DNA of 64,000 nucleotides from Nansenia antarctica. Lineage: Eukaryota > Chordata > Actinopteri > Argentiniformes > Microstomatidae. Position numbers and translations under genes: made by a program. Within the stretch, counting starts at the first letter, position 1; every line of letters begins with the position of its first letter. Below, piece by piece: positions 35,124 to 45,733 of this stretch. The stretch is taken from assembly GCA_963989245.1 (NCBI GenBank), contig OZ022354.1, positions 186,001-250,000 of the forward strand, read 5' to 3'. Under the pieces are notes generated by a model that was not told the DNA's origin, searched no databases, and saw only the letters and a list, made by a program, of their open reading frames with translations.

Positions 35124-36308
35124 GTGCATAATATGCAGACGGGACAAATATTTCACACTTCACCACAGCCGGAAGAGAGTCAAGTGGTGCATTTTGTCCC
35201 TGACACCTACAAAACACTGAGTATAAAGAACGCAGAACGAGGTCGACGAGCAACAAAAGGATGTCAGTTGACAACAATATATTCAGCTGACCAGAAGACA
35301 CCAAGACAATGGTCCAAGTTCTTGGCTTGTGGCCAAAACAAAGAAAATCTACAACAGTTTCTTTTTGAGACATGGTCCAAGTCCAGGAAAGACCAAATTC
35401 AAGACATCACTTTGATTGTTGGACATGGGTCTGAGTGTCATGTGATCAGAGTCAACAGCAGTGGCACAGAACTGGAGGTTTTACCACTGCTCACACTGTT
35501 CTCAATACAGGACGAGGCAGACACCCGGCTGTTGCTTCACTGTGCACATGCCTCACAGTATAGCTCACATGTTGTGATCAGCAGTCCTGACACAGATGTG
35601 TTTGTACTGGCTATCGCTTTCTGTAAGGAAATAGGAGCAAACCTGTACTTCCACACAGGGAAAGGGACAAACAAACGCACCATACACGTACAGAGAATAC
35701 ACAGCCATCTTGGTGATGAAGTCTCTGATGCGCTAATTGGATTTCACTGTTTCACCGGCTGTGATACAGTGAGTGCACTGCACGGCAATGGAAAAGTGAA
35801 GGCCGTAAAAACACTCCTGTCCAACAAAGAGCATTGTGCTACTTTCCAAAAGTTGGGAACAGCTTTTCAACTGCCAACAGAGCTTTATGAGGAAATTGAG
35901 GCATTTACATGCGACCTCTACGACCACAAAGGCTGTAGGGATGTAAATTTAGCTAGGTGTCAAATGTTTAAGAGTGGGAAGTGCAATGACCGAAGTCTAC
36001 CACCAAATAAGGATGCCTTGCACAAACATACTCAGCGGGCAAACCACCAGGCAGCCATATACAGGAGGTCCCTTGAGAGCCAGCCAGACACCCCTCCGCC
36101 AATGAGCCATGGCTGGAAGATAGAGGGAGATTTCTTTGAGATTGACTGGATGTCACTTCCCCCAGCCCCAGTCGCAGTTTTAGAGCTTGTATACTGCTCC
36201 TGCAAAAAAACAAAATGTGTGAAAGGGAGATGCACATGCAAATCTAACAACCTACCATGTACAGACATGTGTCTGTGTTTGCACTGCGAAAACACACTAG
36301 TGTTATAA
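35124..36308 (+). CDS. Academ-like transposon protein, PIN/XPG-like with Cys-rich tail
   Basis: An open frame of 394 codons, the largest surviving block of this transposon. Around residues 131-165, DEADTRLLLHCAHA followed by VVISSPDTDVFVLAIAF has the acidic-residue pattern of PIN/XPG-like nucleases. HCFTGCDTVSALHG follows. The C-terminus holds nine cysteines in a dense array (YCSCKKTKC, RCTCKSNNLPC, MCLCLHCEN), comparable with the Cys8 zinc finger reported for Academ transposons. The preceding part (35013-35120, CIICRRDKY) seems to be in another frame, so the 5' end of the protein is broken. The frame and motifs are directly visible; the superfamily name is inference. It has no relation to the surrounding retroelement. 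Confidence 0.6.
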   Translation: MHNMQTGQIFHTSPQPEESQVVHFVPDTYKTLSIKNAERGRRATKGCQLTTIYSADQKTPRQWSKFLACGQNKENLQQFLFETWSKSRKDQIQDITLIVGHGSECHVIRVNSSGTELEVLPLLTLFSIQDEADTRLLLHCAHASQYSSHVVISSPDTDVFVLAIAFCKEIGANLYFHTGKGTNKRTIHVQRIHSHLGDEVSDALIGFHCFTGCDTVSALHGNGKVKAVKTLLSNKEHCATFQKLGTAFQLPTELYEEIEAFTCDLYDHKGCRDVNLARCQMFKSGKCNDRSLPPNKDALHKHTQRANHQAAIYRRSLESQPDTPPPMSHGWKIEGDFFEIDWMSLPPAPVAVLELVYCSCKKTKCVKGRCTCKSNNLPCTDMCLCLHCENTLVL

Positions 36309-37524
36309 ATGTTCTCTAACACTTGAATCTTTGTCTAGTCTCGTCAATTATAGGCAAGGCAAGTGAAGATACACTTAATCTGGGTTTTGTCTTACCAGCT
36401 CACCTCGTAAAAGTGAGACGATTGACAATCAAAAACATGCTTGCACACACATATAACATACTCACACACAAGTTAATGTTACTGGTCCCAATTTGGCACA
36501 ATTATTACTGAAATTATTGAGAATAGACATAGTTGACATAGGTAAATTAGCTGTTGTACCCTTTAAAGTTAGATAACTAGCTTGTTAATTAATTAGCTTC
36601 ACAATCGCGGGTGAGGTTAGGTCGGATTTTTCACTAAAATAGCATATTAGAACATGTTTGTATTGACACAACATGACATGGACGTGTTCATTAATATGTG
36701 ATATGAATTAGTATGACATGCAAATCTTACCTGAAACATTACTTGACAGTAAAGTTATCCGAAACAACTCAGTCTTCTCGTCTTTCCAGATAATACGTTG
36801 TTTACTTCCTTGTTGACGTATTTTGAAGGAATATCATTGGCAGACGTCAAGTCAGGTGACGCTTTAACAGGTTTTGATTGGTTAGCGGCATAGTAGCCCC
36901 AATCATTCTCCTTATTAACTTATGGATCGTAAGTTTACTTTTCATAAAACGTCGATCGAAAATCGGCTGCCAACAGACAGAAACATGTTCCAAAAAAACC
37001 TATTTAGCTTATATGAAAAAATCAACTAGTCCGTAGTTGTAGATCGATCATTTCACAAACGAAAGCAGATAGACAGCTTCGGCCCACCGCCTAATTGGGG
37101 CAAGAGGGTGTATACAATTGGCTGTCAGTTGCGCACATGTAGGCTACGGGGCTGCCCTGGTAGGCTTACGGTCTCTCTCCTTTGAGTCAGGCTGAGCGTT
37201 TTTCTGTAGTGTTGCGGTACGGCGGCTAGAGCAATTGTCTCGGGGACACATTCTTAGCTGTCAGGTGGGCGACCAGCTTGCTGGGGGTCTAACCGGGCTG
37301 ACGAGTTAGTGTTTAAAGATCCTCCCGCTAACGCATGAAGACTAGGGTTGAGCTTACTCAGTCAGGTCCTGGGGTAGGCAGTCAGATAGGGGCATGCTCC
37401 GTTGCGAGGTTGTCAATTTCCTCTGATGCGCGCTGAGTTGTCAGTGTATACGTCATCTTGGGTCCATAGGCCTACAATACATTGTCCTGTACTTAATATT
37501 GTGATTTTAAAAAATAAAATAAAA

Positions 37525-37959
37525 ATGTCTGGAGTAGAGGGGTTTATAGCAGCTCCATCCTATGACTTATTGTACCGTTTTACTAAAGCTCAATTGTTAT
37601 TGGTTGCAAAACATTATGATGTAGCGGTGGTAGAACAAAAGAAACATGAGCTTAGGGCATGTTTAGAGTCGAAACTGGTCGAGATGGCAATTTTGCCACA
37701 GCCTGTCAAGGGTTTAGCTTCGCCTGTTGCTAAGCACCCTTTTACATTTGACCAGGAAAAATAATTGCTCAAACTGAGATTAGACCAGGAAGTTGCACTT
37801 GAGAAAATGAAATGTGAAGTCCAAATGCAAACTGAAACGGCTAGATTGGAGTTAGAGAGACATAGGTTGAATTTGATTGAAGACGGTAAAATCAGTAGTG
37901 AAGTCTTATGTAGTGGGGGTTCTTTTGCTTCCAGGGGAGCAAATAGAGGCTCATTTGAT
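37525..37959 (+). pseudogene. Gmr1-like gag, N-terminal part
   Basis: Starts ATG at 37525 (MSGVEGFIAAPSYDLLYRF). It includes a predicted helix-rich domain (AQLLLVAKHYDVAVVEQKKH, then ELRACLESKLV) and a Glu-rich helix (EKMKCEVQMQTETARLELER). One in-frame TAA at 37762 breaks it, and the hAT MITE interrupts it at 37960. Confidence 0.8.
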
Positions 37960-38909
37960 CAGTGATGCCGGTAACGCGTTACTAAGTAACGCGTTACTCT
38001 AATCGGAATACTTTCCCCTGTAACGAGTATTCTAACGCGATACTATTTCCAAATCAGTAATCGGATTAAAGTTACTTATTCAAGTGACTGTGCGTTACTA
38101 TTACGTTACTACCTCATAACTTAGGCTAAATGCAGTATTTATTTGTAATGTTCGATAGTAAACAAACATTTGTTCGCTTTTCTCGCGTCTTGGGGAGTGA
38201 CGTCAGTGCTCACGTTTTTAACACGAGGTTACTATGGAAGGCCATGCCCGCAAAAAACGGCTCTCGACTATCGCGAGATTGCAGCAGAATCGCTCACGTG
38301 TATCACCACGCTGATTGCACAGTGTAAACAGAAGCGTAGCCTACACAATGGAGCGAGAACAGAGATATGCGTTAAATAGCTGGAAATATAAGGATTATTT
38401 TGAGTTTGTGTCAGCAAAGGATGACAAGAACATAAATGTTGATCATTGATAAACTCAGACTCACCCAGTTTAGGATTAGGATTATATTAGGATCATATCT
38501 GAATGGTCAGGGTAGGTTTTAGGTTTTGTGAAACCACTCCTTGCTAGTTACTGTTAAATAAAGATTATATTTATTTTATTGTTTAAAAACAAGTATTTAT
38601 GTTGGGTGAGGCAAAGAAAGACTCTTTATTTTGTTGTTTTAAGTTATTGTTTAAAGTTTAATTATGTAATTTAAGTTACTGTTAAAATAAAGTGAGTTTT
38701 GGCAAAACCAGTTTTCATTTTTATGTTGCGGGGGGGGGGGGGGGGTCGGGTGCCTAGGCAGCTGCCAATAGTAACTAAAAAAGTAACTAGTAATCTAACT
38801 TAGTTACTTTTAAAATCAAGTAATCAGTAAAGTAACTAGATTACTTTTTAAAGGAGTAATCAGTAATCAGTAATCAGAATACTTTTTCAAAGTAACTGTG
38901 GCAACACTG
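37960..38909. mobile_element. hAT-type MITE in the Gmr1-like gag, 950 bp
   Basis: The ends cagtgatgcc and ggcaacactg are inverted, and subterminal sequence at both sides is built of gtaactnngtaatc-like boxes (ttactaagtaacgcgttact, then agtaatcagtaatcagaata). A perfect 8-bp target duplication catttgat lies at 37952-37959 and 38910-38917. This terminus is widespread in vertebrate hAT elements. Confidence 0.95.
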
Positions 38910-38917
38910 CATTTGAT

Positions 38918-40471
38918 ACAGCAGGAAACTTGAAACTTTTACCTAAATTTAATGAAAGGGATCCTGACTAGTTTTTTTCGTTGTTTGAGCGCCTCGCTGA
39001 CACTCGTGGTTGGCCAGATGCTGAACGCACCCTCATGTTACAATGTGTTTTTACAGGTCGAGCACAGTTGGCATATTCGTCCCTGAGCCGTGAGGATTCT
39101 CTGATTTATGAGAAAGTGAAGTCTGCAGTGCTTAAATCTTATGAACAGGTTCCGGAGGCCTACAGACAGAAGTTTAGGAATTGGAGGAGAAACAAGAGTC
39201 AGACACATCTTGAGTTTACAAGAGAATTAGTTTTGCATTTCAATCGCTGGTGCAAGGCGTCTGATGTAGATGATTTTGATGATTTGTGTGATCTGATTGT
39301 ACTGGAGCAATTTAAAAATGCTATTCCCCAGAATATAGCCACCTATATTAGTGAAAAGCAGGTGACTACTCCTGCTGAAGCTGCTGCGTTGGCAGATGAT
39401 TTTACATTGATTCATAGCAGGGGTAGGTTTGGAGAGCCGCGCACGTTTGGTGAGTCTCGCGCTTATGTGCCAGAGCCTGGGTTTCAGAGGAGTACCGTTG
39501 GTTTTGATACGCCACCTGCTGGTCAGTCAGTTGCAACTGATTTTGGTCGTAGAGGTGAGAATAGTTCAAGGAGTTATGAGAATCAGAATAGTTCAAGGAG
39601 TTATGAGAAAGTGTGCAGTCACTGCCATAAAAAGGGGCATGTTAAATCTGAATGCTATGCTTTAAAGTCTAGAGGTAAGCCTTGGGCTCCAGTGTCTCAT
39701 GGGGATGGGGCTAAAGGGGCTGGTTGCGCGGCGCCGGTGGTGCAGCGGGTTAAGTCTGCTGCCCAAGCCTGTGATTCGCTGTCCCAGGTGCGCTCTACAC
39801 ATGTTGAGTCTCCACAATCCTCTGACCTTGAATCTTACTTGCCATTCCTTACAGATGGTTTGGTGTCCCTCGTCGGTGGGGATGAGAAGGTCCCAGTAAA
39901 CATTTTACGGGATACTTGGGCATTTGATTCGTTTATTTTAGCTTCTGCTTTGCCATTTTCTGATGCCTCTGACACAGGTGACTCCATTCCCATTCGTGGT
40001 ATGGGTTTGGCTATATTGCATGTTCCTCTGCACAGAATAATTCTTTCATCTGATTTGTTTCAGGGTGAGATGACTGTGGGTGTGCGCCCAGCGTTGCCCT
40101 GTGAGGGGGTGACCATGATCATGGGTAATGGCTTGGTTGGTGCACGAGTGTGGGCAGATGTGGCGCCACCAGTGGTGGTTACGTCTGTGCCAGTATTTAA
40201 AAGCAAGCCTGATGAAAGTGAACGGGAGTTTCCTGAGGTGTTCACTGCGTGTGCCGTAACTCGTGCCTTGAGCCGTGCCACGCCTGACCCTGACAAAATG
40301 GTGGATGATGTGGAGCATGTGATATCACTGTCTGATTTTCCCCTGTCTGTCCCTCACAGTGAACTGGTGAGAGAGCAGCGGGCAGATCCAAGTCTGAAAG
40401 AGCTGTTTGAGGGAGCTCTCCCTGCTGGGGGGGGTGAGGAACAGCGCCCATGCCTATTTCATTCACAATGA
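38918..40471 (+). pseudogene. Gmr1-like gag C-terminus (SCAN-like, CCHC) and protease
   Basis: After the MITE the frame resumes with LLPKFNERDPD and hits a TAG at about 38970. It then runs 496 codons: a SCAN-like Gag domain (WPDAERTLMLQCVFTGRAQL, then FRNWRRNKSQTHLEFTRELV), a zinc knuckle (CSHCHKKGHVKSEC, C-x2-C-x4-H-x4-C) and a protease region. There the active-site D-T-G triad reads D-T-W (LRDTWAFDSF), so the protease looks inactive. Derivation of the vertebrate SCAN domain from a Gmr1-like Gag is established. The frame is lost at the G8 run near 40430. Confidence 0.85.
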
Positions 40472-42539
40472 GGTATTGGTGAGGAAGTGGGTTCCCCATG
40501 GCGTTGAGTTTGTGGGAGACCCCATTTACCAAATTGTTGTGCCATCCAAGTATCGCAGCTTGGTTCTGCAGGTGTCACATGATGAGGGTGGACACCTAGG
40601 AGTTTCTAAGACCTATGATCGCATCCTCCGTTACTTCGTTTGGCCTCGCCTTAAGAGGGATGTGGCAGCCTATGTAAAAACATGTCATACATGTCAGTTG
40701 ACAGGAAAGCCGAATCAGAGCATTACACCGGCTCCATTGAGTCCGATTCAGGCAACCAGTCAACCGTTTGACTATCTCATTATTGATTGTGTAGGTCCCC
40801 TCCCTCCGTCTCGTACTGGGGCTAAGTATTTGCTGACAGTTATGTGCCAGGCTACCAGGTATCCTGCAGCTTATCCCTTACGCAATATCACCACCAAGTC
40901 TGTAGTCCGTGCCTTGACTCAGTTCATTTCAATCTTTGGCATACCAAAAATCATCCAGTCTGACCAGGGTTCTAATTTCTCTTCCCATCTGTTCGCTCAG
41001 GTCCTGAAACAGCTGCGCGTTAAGCACAACAGGGCGTCAGCCTATCACGCGCAGAGCCAGGGCGCATTGGAGCGATTCCATGCAACTTTGAAATCCTTGT
41101 TGCGCGCCTACTGTCCTGAGCTGGACGGAGATTGGGAGGAGGGGCTTCCTTGGACGATGTTAGCCGCCAGGGAGGTGAGCCAGGAAAGTACGGGTTTTAG
41201 TCCCAATGATCTGGTGTTCGGACACACAGTACGTGGCCCCTTGGCCGTTATCCAAGATGATTGGAAAGAGTCCGAACCACCAAAAAACTTGCTTAGATAC
41301 GTGCTCGGCTTTAAGCATAGGCTTTATGAAGCCGGTGAGCTGGCAAAAGAAAAACTAGCTAGTGCACAAAAGAAAATGAAACGCCTTTATGACCGCCGAA
41401 CTGAGCCACGGAAGTTTAGCCCGGGTGATCAGGTTCTGGCACTCTTGCCCATGGTTGATTCCCCCTTTTGTGCTAAATTTACTGGTCCACATACTGTAGT
41501 AAAGCAAGTGTCTGATCTTAATTACCTGATTGCTACACCTTTGCGTAGGAAGCCTAATCAGCTCTGCCACATTAATTTATTGAAACCGTATTATGACCGT
41601 GTGTCTGATTCTGTGGAGCAGGCGTCAGTTCCTGTTCGTCCGGCGTGTGTAGCCAGTACAGTAGGGGATTCCCCTCAGGTGGTGGCAGAGCCTGAGGAGG
41701 ATGGCCTATCCAGTCCCGACCAGGAGTTGTTGACTGGAAGATTGAAAAATTCAGAGTCCCTTCGTGATCTTGGGAGCTCGTTGGGGCATTTAACAGAGGT
41801 TGAACGTACCCAACTGCTGCATCTTGTTAAGGATTATCCATCCATTTTTGGTGACACTCCCACGCAGACTCCCTTAATCGAACACGATATAGATGTAGGG
41901 GATGCTTCACCTATCAGACAGCGTTTTTATAGAGTTAGTCCTGACAAACGTAAACACGTGGACTCCGAGATCAGGTATATGCTTGAGACTGGTATTGCAG
42001 TGCCTACCTCGTCCAGCTGGGCGTCCCCGTGTCTCACAGTTCCAAAGCCTGATCACACACTGCGGTTTTGTACAGACTTCCGCAAGGTGAATAGTGTGAC
42101 AAAGCCAGATTCGTATCCTCTTCCCAGGATGGAAGATTGTATTGACCAAGTAGCCTCCGCTAAGTTTATTAGCAAATCTGACTTGCTCAAAGGAATTTGG
42201 CAGGTGCCTTTATCCAAGAGGGCTCGTGAAATATCGGCATTTATAACCCCCTCTGGTCTTTATGAGTATACTGTCATGCCCTTCGGTCTTAGAAATGCTC
42301 CAGCCACATTCCAACGGCTGATGAACATGGTTGTAGGTGGTTTGGAGGGGTGCGCTGTATATCTAGACGACGTCGTCATCTATTCTGACTCGTGGTCCAC
42401 CCATCTTCAGCGTGTGCGTGCCTTGTTCGACCGCTTGGCTGGTGCGTGCCTCACCGTCAACCTGGCAAAGTGTGAGTTTGCCAGGGCATCGGTGAGGTAC
42501 CTCGGTCGAGTGGTTGGGCATGGTAAAGGGCATCGGTGA
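40407..42539 (+). pseudogene. Gmr1-like pol: integrase then reverse transcriptase
   Basis: About 710 codons in a frame overlapping the preceding block. First the integrase: HHCC finger (HDEGGHLGVSKTYDRI, then CHTCQLTGK) and core (DCVGPLPPSRTGAKYLL, IIQSDQGSNFSSHL, SAYHAQSQGALERFHATLKS), followed by FSPGDQVLALLP. Then reverse transcriptase: FCTDFRKVNSVTKPDSYPLP, MPFGLRNAPATFQRL, and YLDDVVIYSDSW carrying the YxDD box. Integrase before RT is the diagnostic Gmr1 order. The block terminates when a 44-bp first repeat unit shifts the frame at the tandem expansion near 42500. Confidence 0.93.
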
Positions 42540-42897
42540 GGTACCTCGGTCGAGTGGTTGGTCATGGTAAAGTCTCTCTGGTGAGGTACCTCGGTCGAGT
42601 GGTTGGTCATGGTAAAGTCTCTCTGGTGAGGTACCTCGGTCGAGTGGTTGGTCATGGTAAAGTCTCTCTGGTGAGGTACCTCGGTCGAGTGGTTGGTCAT
42701 GGTAAAGTCTCTCTGGTGAGGTACCTCGGTCGAGTGGTTGGTCATGGTAAAGTCTCTCTGGTGAGGTACCTCGGTCGAGTGGTTGGTCATGGTAAAGTCT
42801 CTCTGGTGAGGTACCTCGGTCGAGTGGTTGGTCATGGTAAAGTCTCTCTGGTGAGGTACCTCGGTCGAGTGGTTGGTCATGGTAAAGTCTCTCTGGT
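42488..42897 (+). repeat. In-coding tandem expansion in the RT C-terminal region
   Basis: A first unit of about 44 bp is followed by eight 45-bp units (for example 42536-42580), each encoding VRYLGRVVGHGKVSL. This is an RT palm/thumb motif normally present once (RYLG-VVG-G). The 45-bp units preserve frame; the odd 44-bp unit does not. Confidence 0.95.
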
Positions 42898-43513
42898 CCA
42901 GGCTAAGGTCCAGGCTATAGAGCAGTACCCCAGACCTACCACTAAGAAAGAGCTGCAGCGTTTCTTAGGGCTGGTAGGCTATTATCGCAGCTTCTGTCGC
43001 AATTTTTCAACGGTAGTCACTCCACTTACTAACCTCCTGAGAGGTGACGCAATGTACGTTTGGAGTACAGAATGTCAACAGGCCTTTGTTAATGTTAGAG
43101 CTCTTCTTTGTGCTGCTCCTCTTATGGATGAACCCTTCAAGTTACAGGTCGATGCCAGTCACGTGGGAGCAGGGGCGGTGCTTCTACAGACCGATGAACT
43201 TGGCATTGACAGACCTGTTAGTTTTTTTTCAAAAAAGTTCAACTCTTGTCAGCTCAATTACTCAGTGATTGAAAAGGAAGCCCTTGCCTTGGTCTGGGCT
43301 CTCCATCATTTTGATGTGTACATTATGTCCGGTCTCGCTCCATTGGTAGTCTTCACGGATCACAATCCGTTGATCTTTCTCAATTCTTTAAAGTGCCCTA
43401 ACCAGAGACTGATTCGCTGGTCATTATTTTTACAATCATATACTCTGGACATACGTCACATAAAAGGGAAGGACAATGTAGTGGCAGATGCATTGTCCAG
43501 GGCCCCTTGTTAA
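42898..43513 (+). pseudogene. Gmr1-like RT thumb and RNase H
   Basis: Continues with ELQRFLGLVGYYRSFCRNFS, then the RNase H fold (LQVDASHVGAGAVLLQTD, SVIEKEALALVWALHHFD, VFTDHNPL, IKGKDNVVADALSRAP), ending at TAA 43513. No chromodomain or integrase follows, as expected when integrase lies upstream. Confidence 0.92.
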
Positions 43514-43712
43514 AATTGTTTTTGTGTTAACTAATTTCCTGTTTTTACCCTTCTACTGTTCCTGCTCCTCTTAATTATGGCTTCATAGGTACCTGTTGCC
43601 GAGGTTGGAGTAATGGTGGTTGGTCCTGAATACAGGTGATTATATATTATTTTACTGTGGGGTGTTTCCCTGTTCAGTGTTCCCTTTGGGACCCTGTTTC
43701 TATGGGAGGGGG

Positions 43713-44142
43713 TGTGACGGCCCTGGCCCCATATATTGTCCTGGCCTGTACTAATATCTGTTTCCCTGTCTGCAGAGAGGCCTCCTGCTGGACAGGGTTA
43801 CTAATCAGTAGAATGCAGGTCAGCTGTTGGACAGCTGATTGTGCCCCACCTGGTTCCAGGATCCAGGGCATAAGAGACCCATGCAGGCCTCAGTATGGAG
43901 GCCCCCTTCTAGGCACCATTATTTTCTATCTTATTTGTTTGTTCCTTGTTTCACACCATGCAACACTCACCTCACCACTTTCCACTACACTCACATTACA
44001 CCACTGATTTACTGACTACCACACCTCATCTTATTATTGTTATTAGCCTCATTTAGTTTATAATAAAACATTTATTTTCATTACTTTAAGATCGTGTGTG
44101 TGTCTCCCGTCTTTTGTCATGGTCATGAGCCTGGCCGTGACA
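43713..44142 (+). repeat. Gmr1-like 3' LTR
   Basis: TGTGACGG...CCGTGACA, 430 bp, preceded by the polypurine tract gggaggggg. AATAAA is at 44062-44067. It differs from the split 5' LTR by only a few changes outside the BEL insertion. Confidence 0.96.
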
Positions 44143-44470
44143 CAGTGTTATCCTGACATGTGTCTGAATGTGTGTTACAGTGTTATCCTGATATGTGTCT
44201 GAATGTGTGTTACAGTGTTATCCTCACATGTGTCTGAATGTGTGTTACAGTGTTATCCTGTTATGTGTCTGAATGTGTGTTACAGTGTTATCCTGATATG
44301 TGTCTGAATGTGTGTTACAGTGTTATCCTGATATGTGTCTGAATGTGTGTTACAGTGTTATCCTAATATGTGTCTGAATGTGTGTTACAGTGTTATCCTG
44401 ATATGTGTCTGAATGTGTGTTACAGTGTTATCCTGATATGTGTCTGAATGTGTGTTACAGTGTTATGTGT
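44143..44470. repeat. 35-bp minisatellite, right part of the split array
   Basis: The same unit as 26396-26912, resuming immediately after the retroelement's target duplication. Confidence 0.97.
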
Positions 44471-44659
44471 CTGAATGTGGCGAGCGCTTTTTATTTGTAT
44501 TTTTATTGCACAGATGCGTATGTGGTACAGTGGGCAGGTGTTGAAGTGGTGGTGAAGTTTTTATTGTTGAGGATTGATTGGTTTTTAAGCTCATTAAGGA
44601 AGGTGATAATGGTAAAGTGTTTTTTACTGTCAGTTTCTATCTTTGTATCATTATTTTAT

Positions 44660-44804
44660 AGAAGACACAAGAAGCCAACAGAAGCCATTATTGGTAATTA
44701 TTATTACATTAGAATTATAGTGAAACATTCTATAAACATATATATAAAGTTTCACTATAACTATAATGTAATATAATGGCTTCTGTTGGCTTCTTGTGTC
44801 TTCT
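44660..44804. mobile_element. Foldback MITE, 145 bp hairpin
   Basis: The arms start agaagacacaagaagccaac and are complementary, nearly base for base, to the right end (gttggcttcttgtgtcttct). Further in, taatgtaatataatgg pairs with ccattattggtaattattat imperfectly, so the whole element can fold into one long hairpin. No coding capacity. Confidence 0.85.
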
Positions 44805-44826
44805 TTAAAATACTGTATATATATAT

Positions 44827-45050
44827 ATGAGGATGTTCTTCCTCCGGCAGCTGAGGAAACTCAGGCTGCCGAGGTCCATGATGGTCCAGTTCTACACGGC
44901 CATCATAGAGTCCATCCTCACCCACTCCATCATCACCTGGTTCCCTGCTGCAACAACCAAGGACAAGGCCAAGTTGCGGCGGGTGATACGTTCAGCAGAG
45001 AGGGTGATCGGCTGTCCCTTGCCCTCCCTCAACTCCTTGCATGACACCAG
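44827..45050 (+). pseudogene. LINE ORF2 C-terminal fragment, left part
   Basis: The frame gives MRMFFLRQLRKLRLPRSMMV, IIESILTHSIITWFPAATTK and RSAERVIGCPLPSLNSL. This is the conserved region after the RT core in Rex/L2-type LINEs. It is split by a MITE at 45051 and continues at 45734. Confidence 0.85.
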
Positions 45051-45733
45051 GGGCCCTATTATGCACTTCTTAACTTGCCGTCTTAAGTCTTAATTAAGAC
45101 GCACCGCCAGGTTAAGACCTACCGCCACCCTTATTATGCGCTTCATACGCGCTACTGCTATTATGCAGGTGTTGCTAGGCGCCCACACATAAGACGTAAG
45201 ACTCCCGTGCATATATTAGTCATTGTGGGAGTGTTCATATGTTAATGAAGTGCGCTAGGCGCCCCTGCTATTATGCGATCTGACTTTGCGCCTAGCGCTA
45301 AGAAGTGGTTTGAAAAGTTCTTAGGCGCTAGACCTCATGCACGTTTTGAAACACGAGCGCGCCTCCGCGGTTTGCGCATGCGCGCTGACCGACTTCTTAA
45401 GAAGTGGGTCAGCGCGCATGCGCAAACCGCGGAGGCGCGCTCGTGTTTCAAAACGTGCTTGAAGTCTAGCGCCTATGAACTGCAAAATAGCATAGCGCTT
45501 ATGACTTAACGCAGCCGGTTCTTAAAGGGAATGGCACCTGGCACGCTGATTGGGTTGATTGAGAAGACGCCCAAAACACACCCATGACAAATTTCTGGGC
45601 TTAGCGCCGGGTCTTAGGCGCCCACTACCGCACGCATAATAGCAAAGTGGCCTTGACCACGCCTCCACGTCTTAAGTTTAGATCTACCGCCTCGTCTTAT
45701 TGCTTAAGACTTATGAAGTGCATAATAGGGCCC
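45051..45733. mobile_element. 683-bp MITE with a 120-bp central palindrome
   Basis: Perfect 19-bp inverted ends gggccctattatgcacttc (45051-45069, complement at 45715-45733) bound a GC-rich body full of ggcgcctagcgct-like and taagac motifs. It inserted into a LINE fragment. Flanks ccag and ccgg are compatible with a short target duplication but do not match exactly. The superfamily is not certain; PIF/Harbinger-like is one option. Confidence 0.88.
45339..45458. repeat. 120-bp near-perfect palindrome
   Basis: Left arm 45339-45390 and right arm 45407-45458 are exact reverse complements (52 bp). The centre 45391-45406 is itself palindromic (acttcttaagaagt) apart from one G-G pair, giving 60-bp arms with a single mismatch and no loop. 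Confidence 0.95.

Larger units (their letters stand above)
33351..37096 (+). mobile_element. Academ-like DNA transposon remnant inside the Gmr1-like leader
   Basis: The ends ggtggtgggccgaa at about 33351 and ttcggcccaccgcc at about 37083-37096 form imperfect inverted repeats of about 14 bp, around a body encoding a large cysteine-rich protein. The coding blocks at 33672, 34543 and 35124 belong to one family. A LINE fragment splits it at 33861-34540. I could not see a clear target duplication. Confidence 0.55.
26913..44142 (+). mobile_element. Gmr1-like gypsy retrotransposon, heavily nested
   Basis: The element has two LTRs (26913-27243 plus 32807-32895, and 43713-44142) and a 4-bp target duplication cagt (26909-26912 and 44143-44146). 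Other parts are a primer-binding-site-like tgggggctccgtccg at 32899, a gag with SCAN-like and CCHC modules, a protease, integrase, then reverse transcriptase and RNase H, and a polypurine tract (gggaggggg) before 43713. Integrase preceding RT is the signature of the Gmr1 group first described from Atlantic cod. It is interrupted by a BEL element, an Academ-like transposon and an hAT MITE, and has several frame breaks. Confidence 0.93.
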
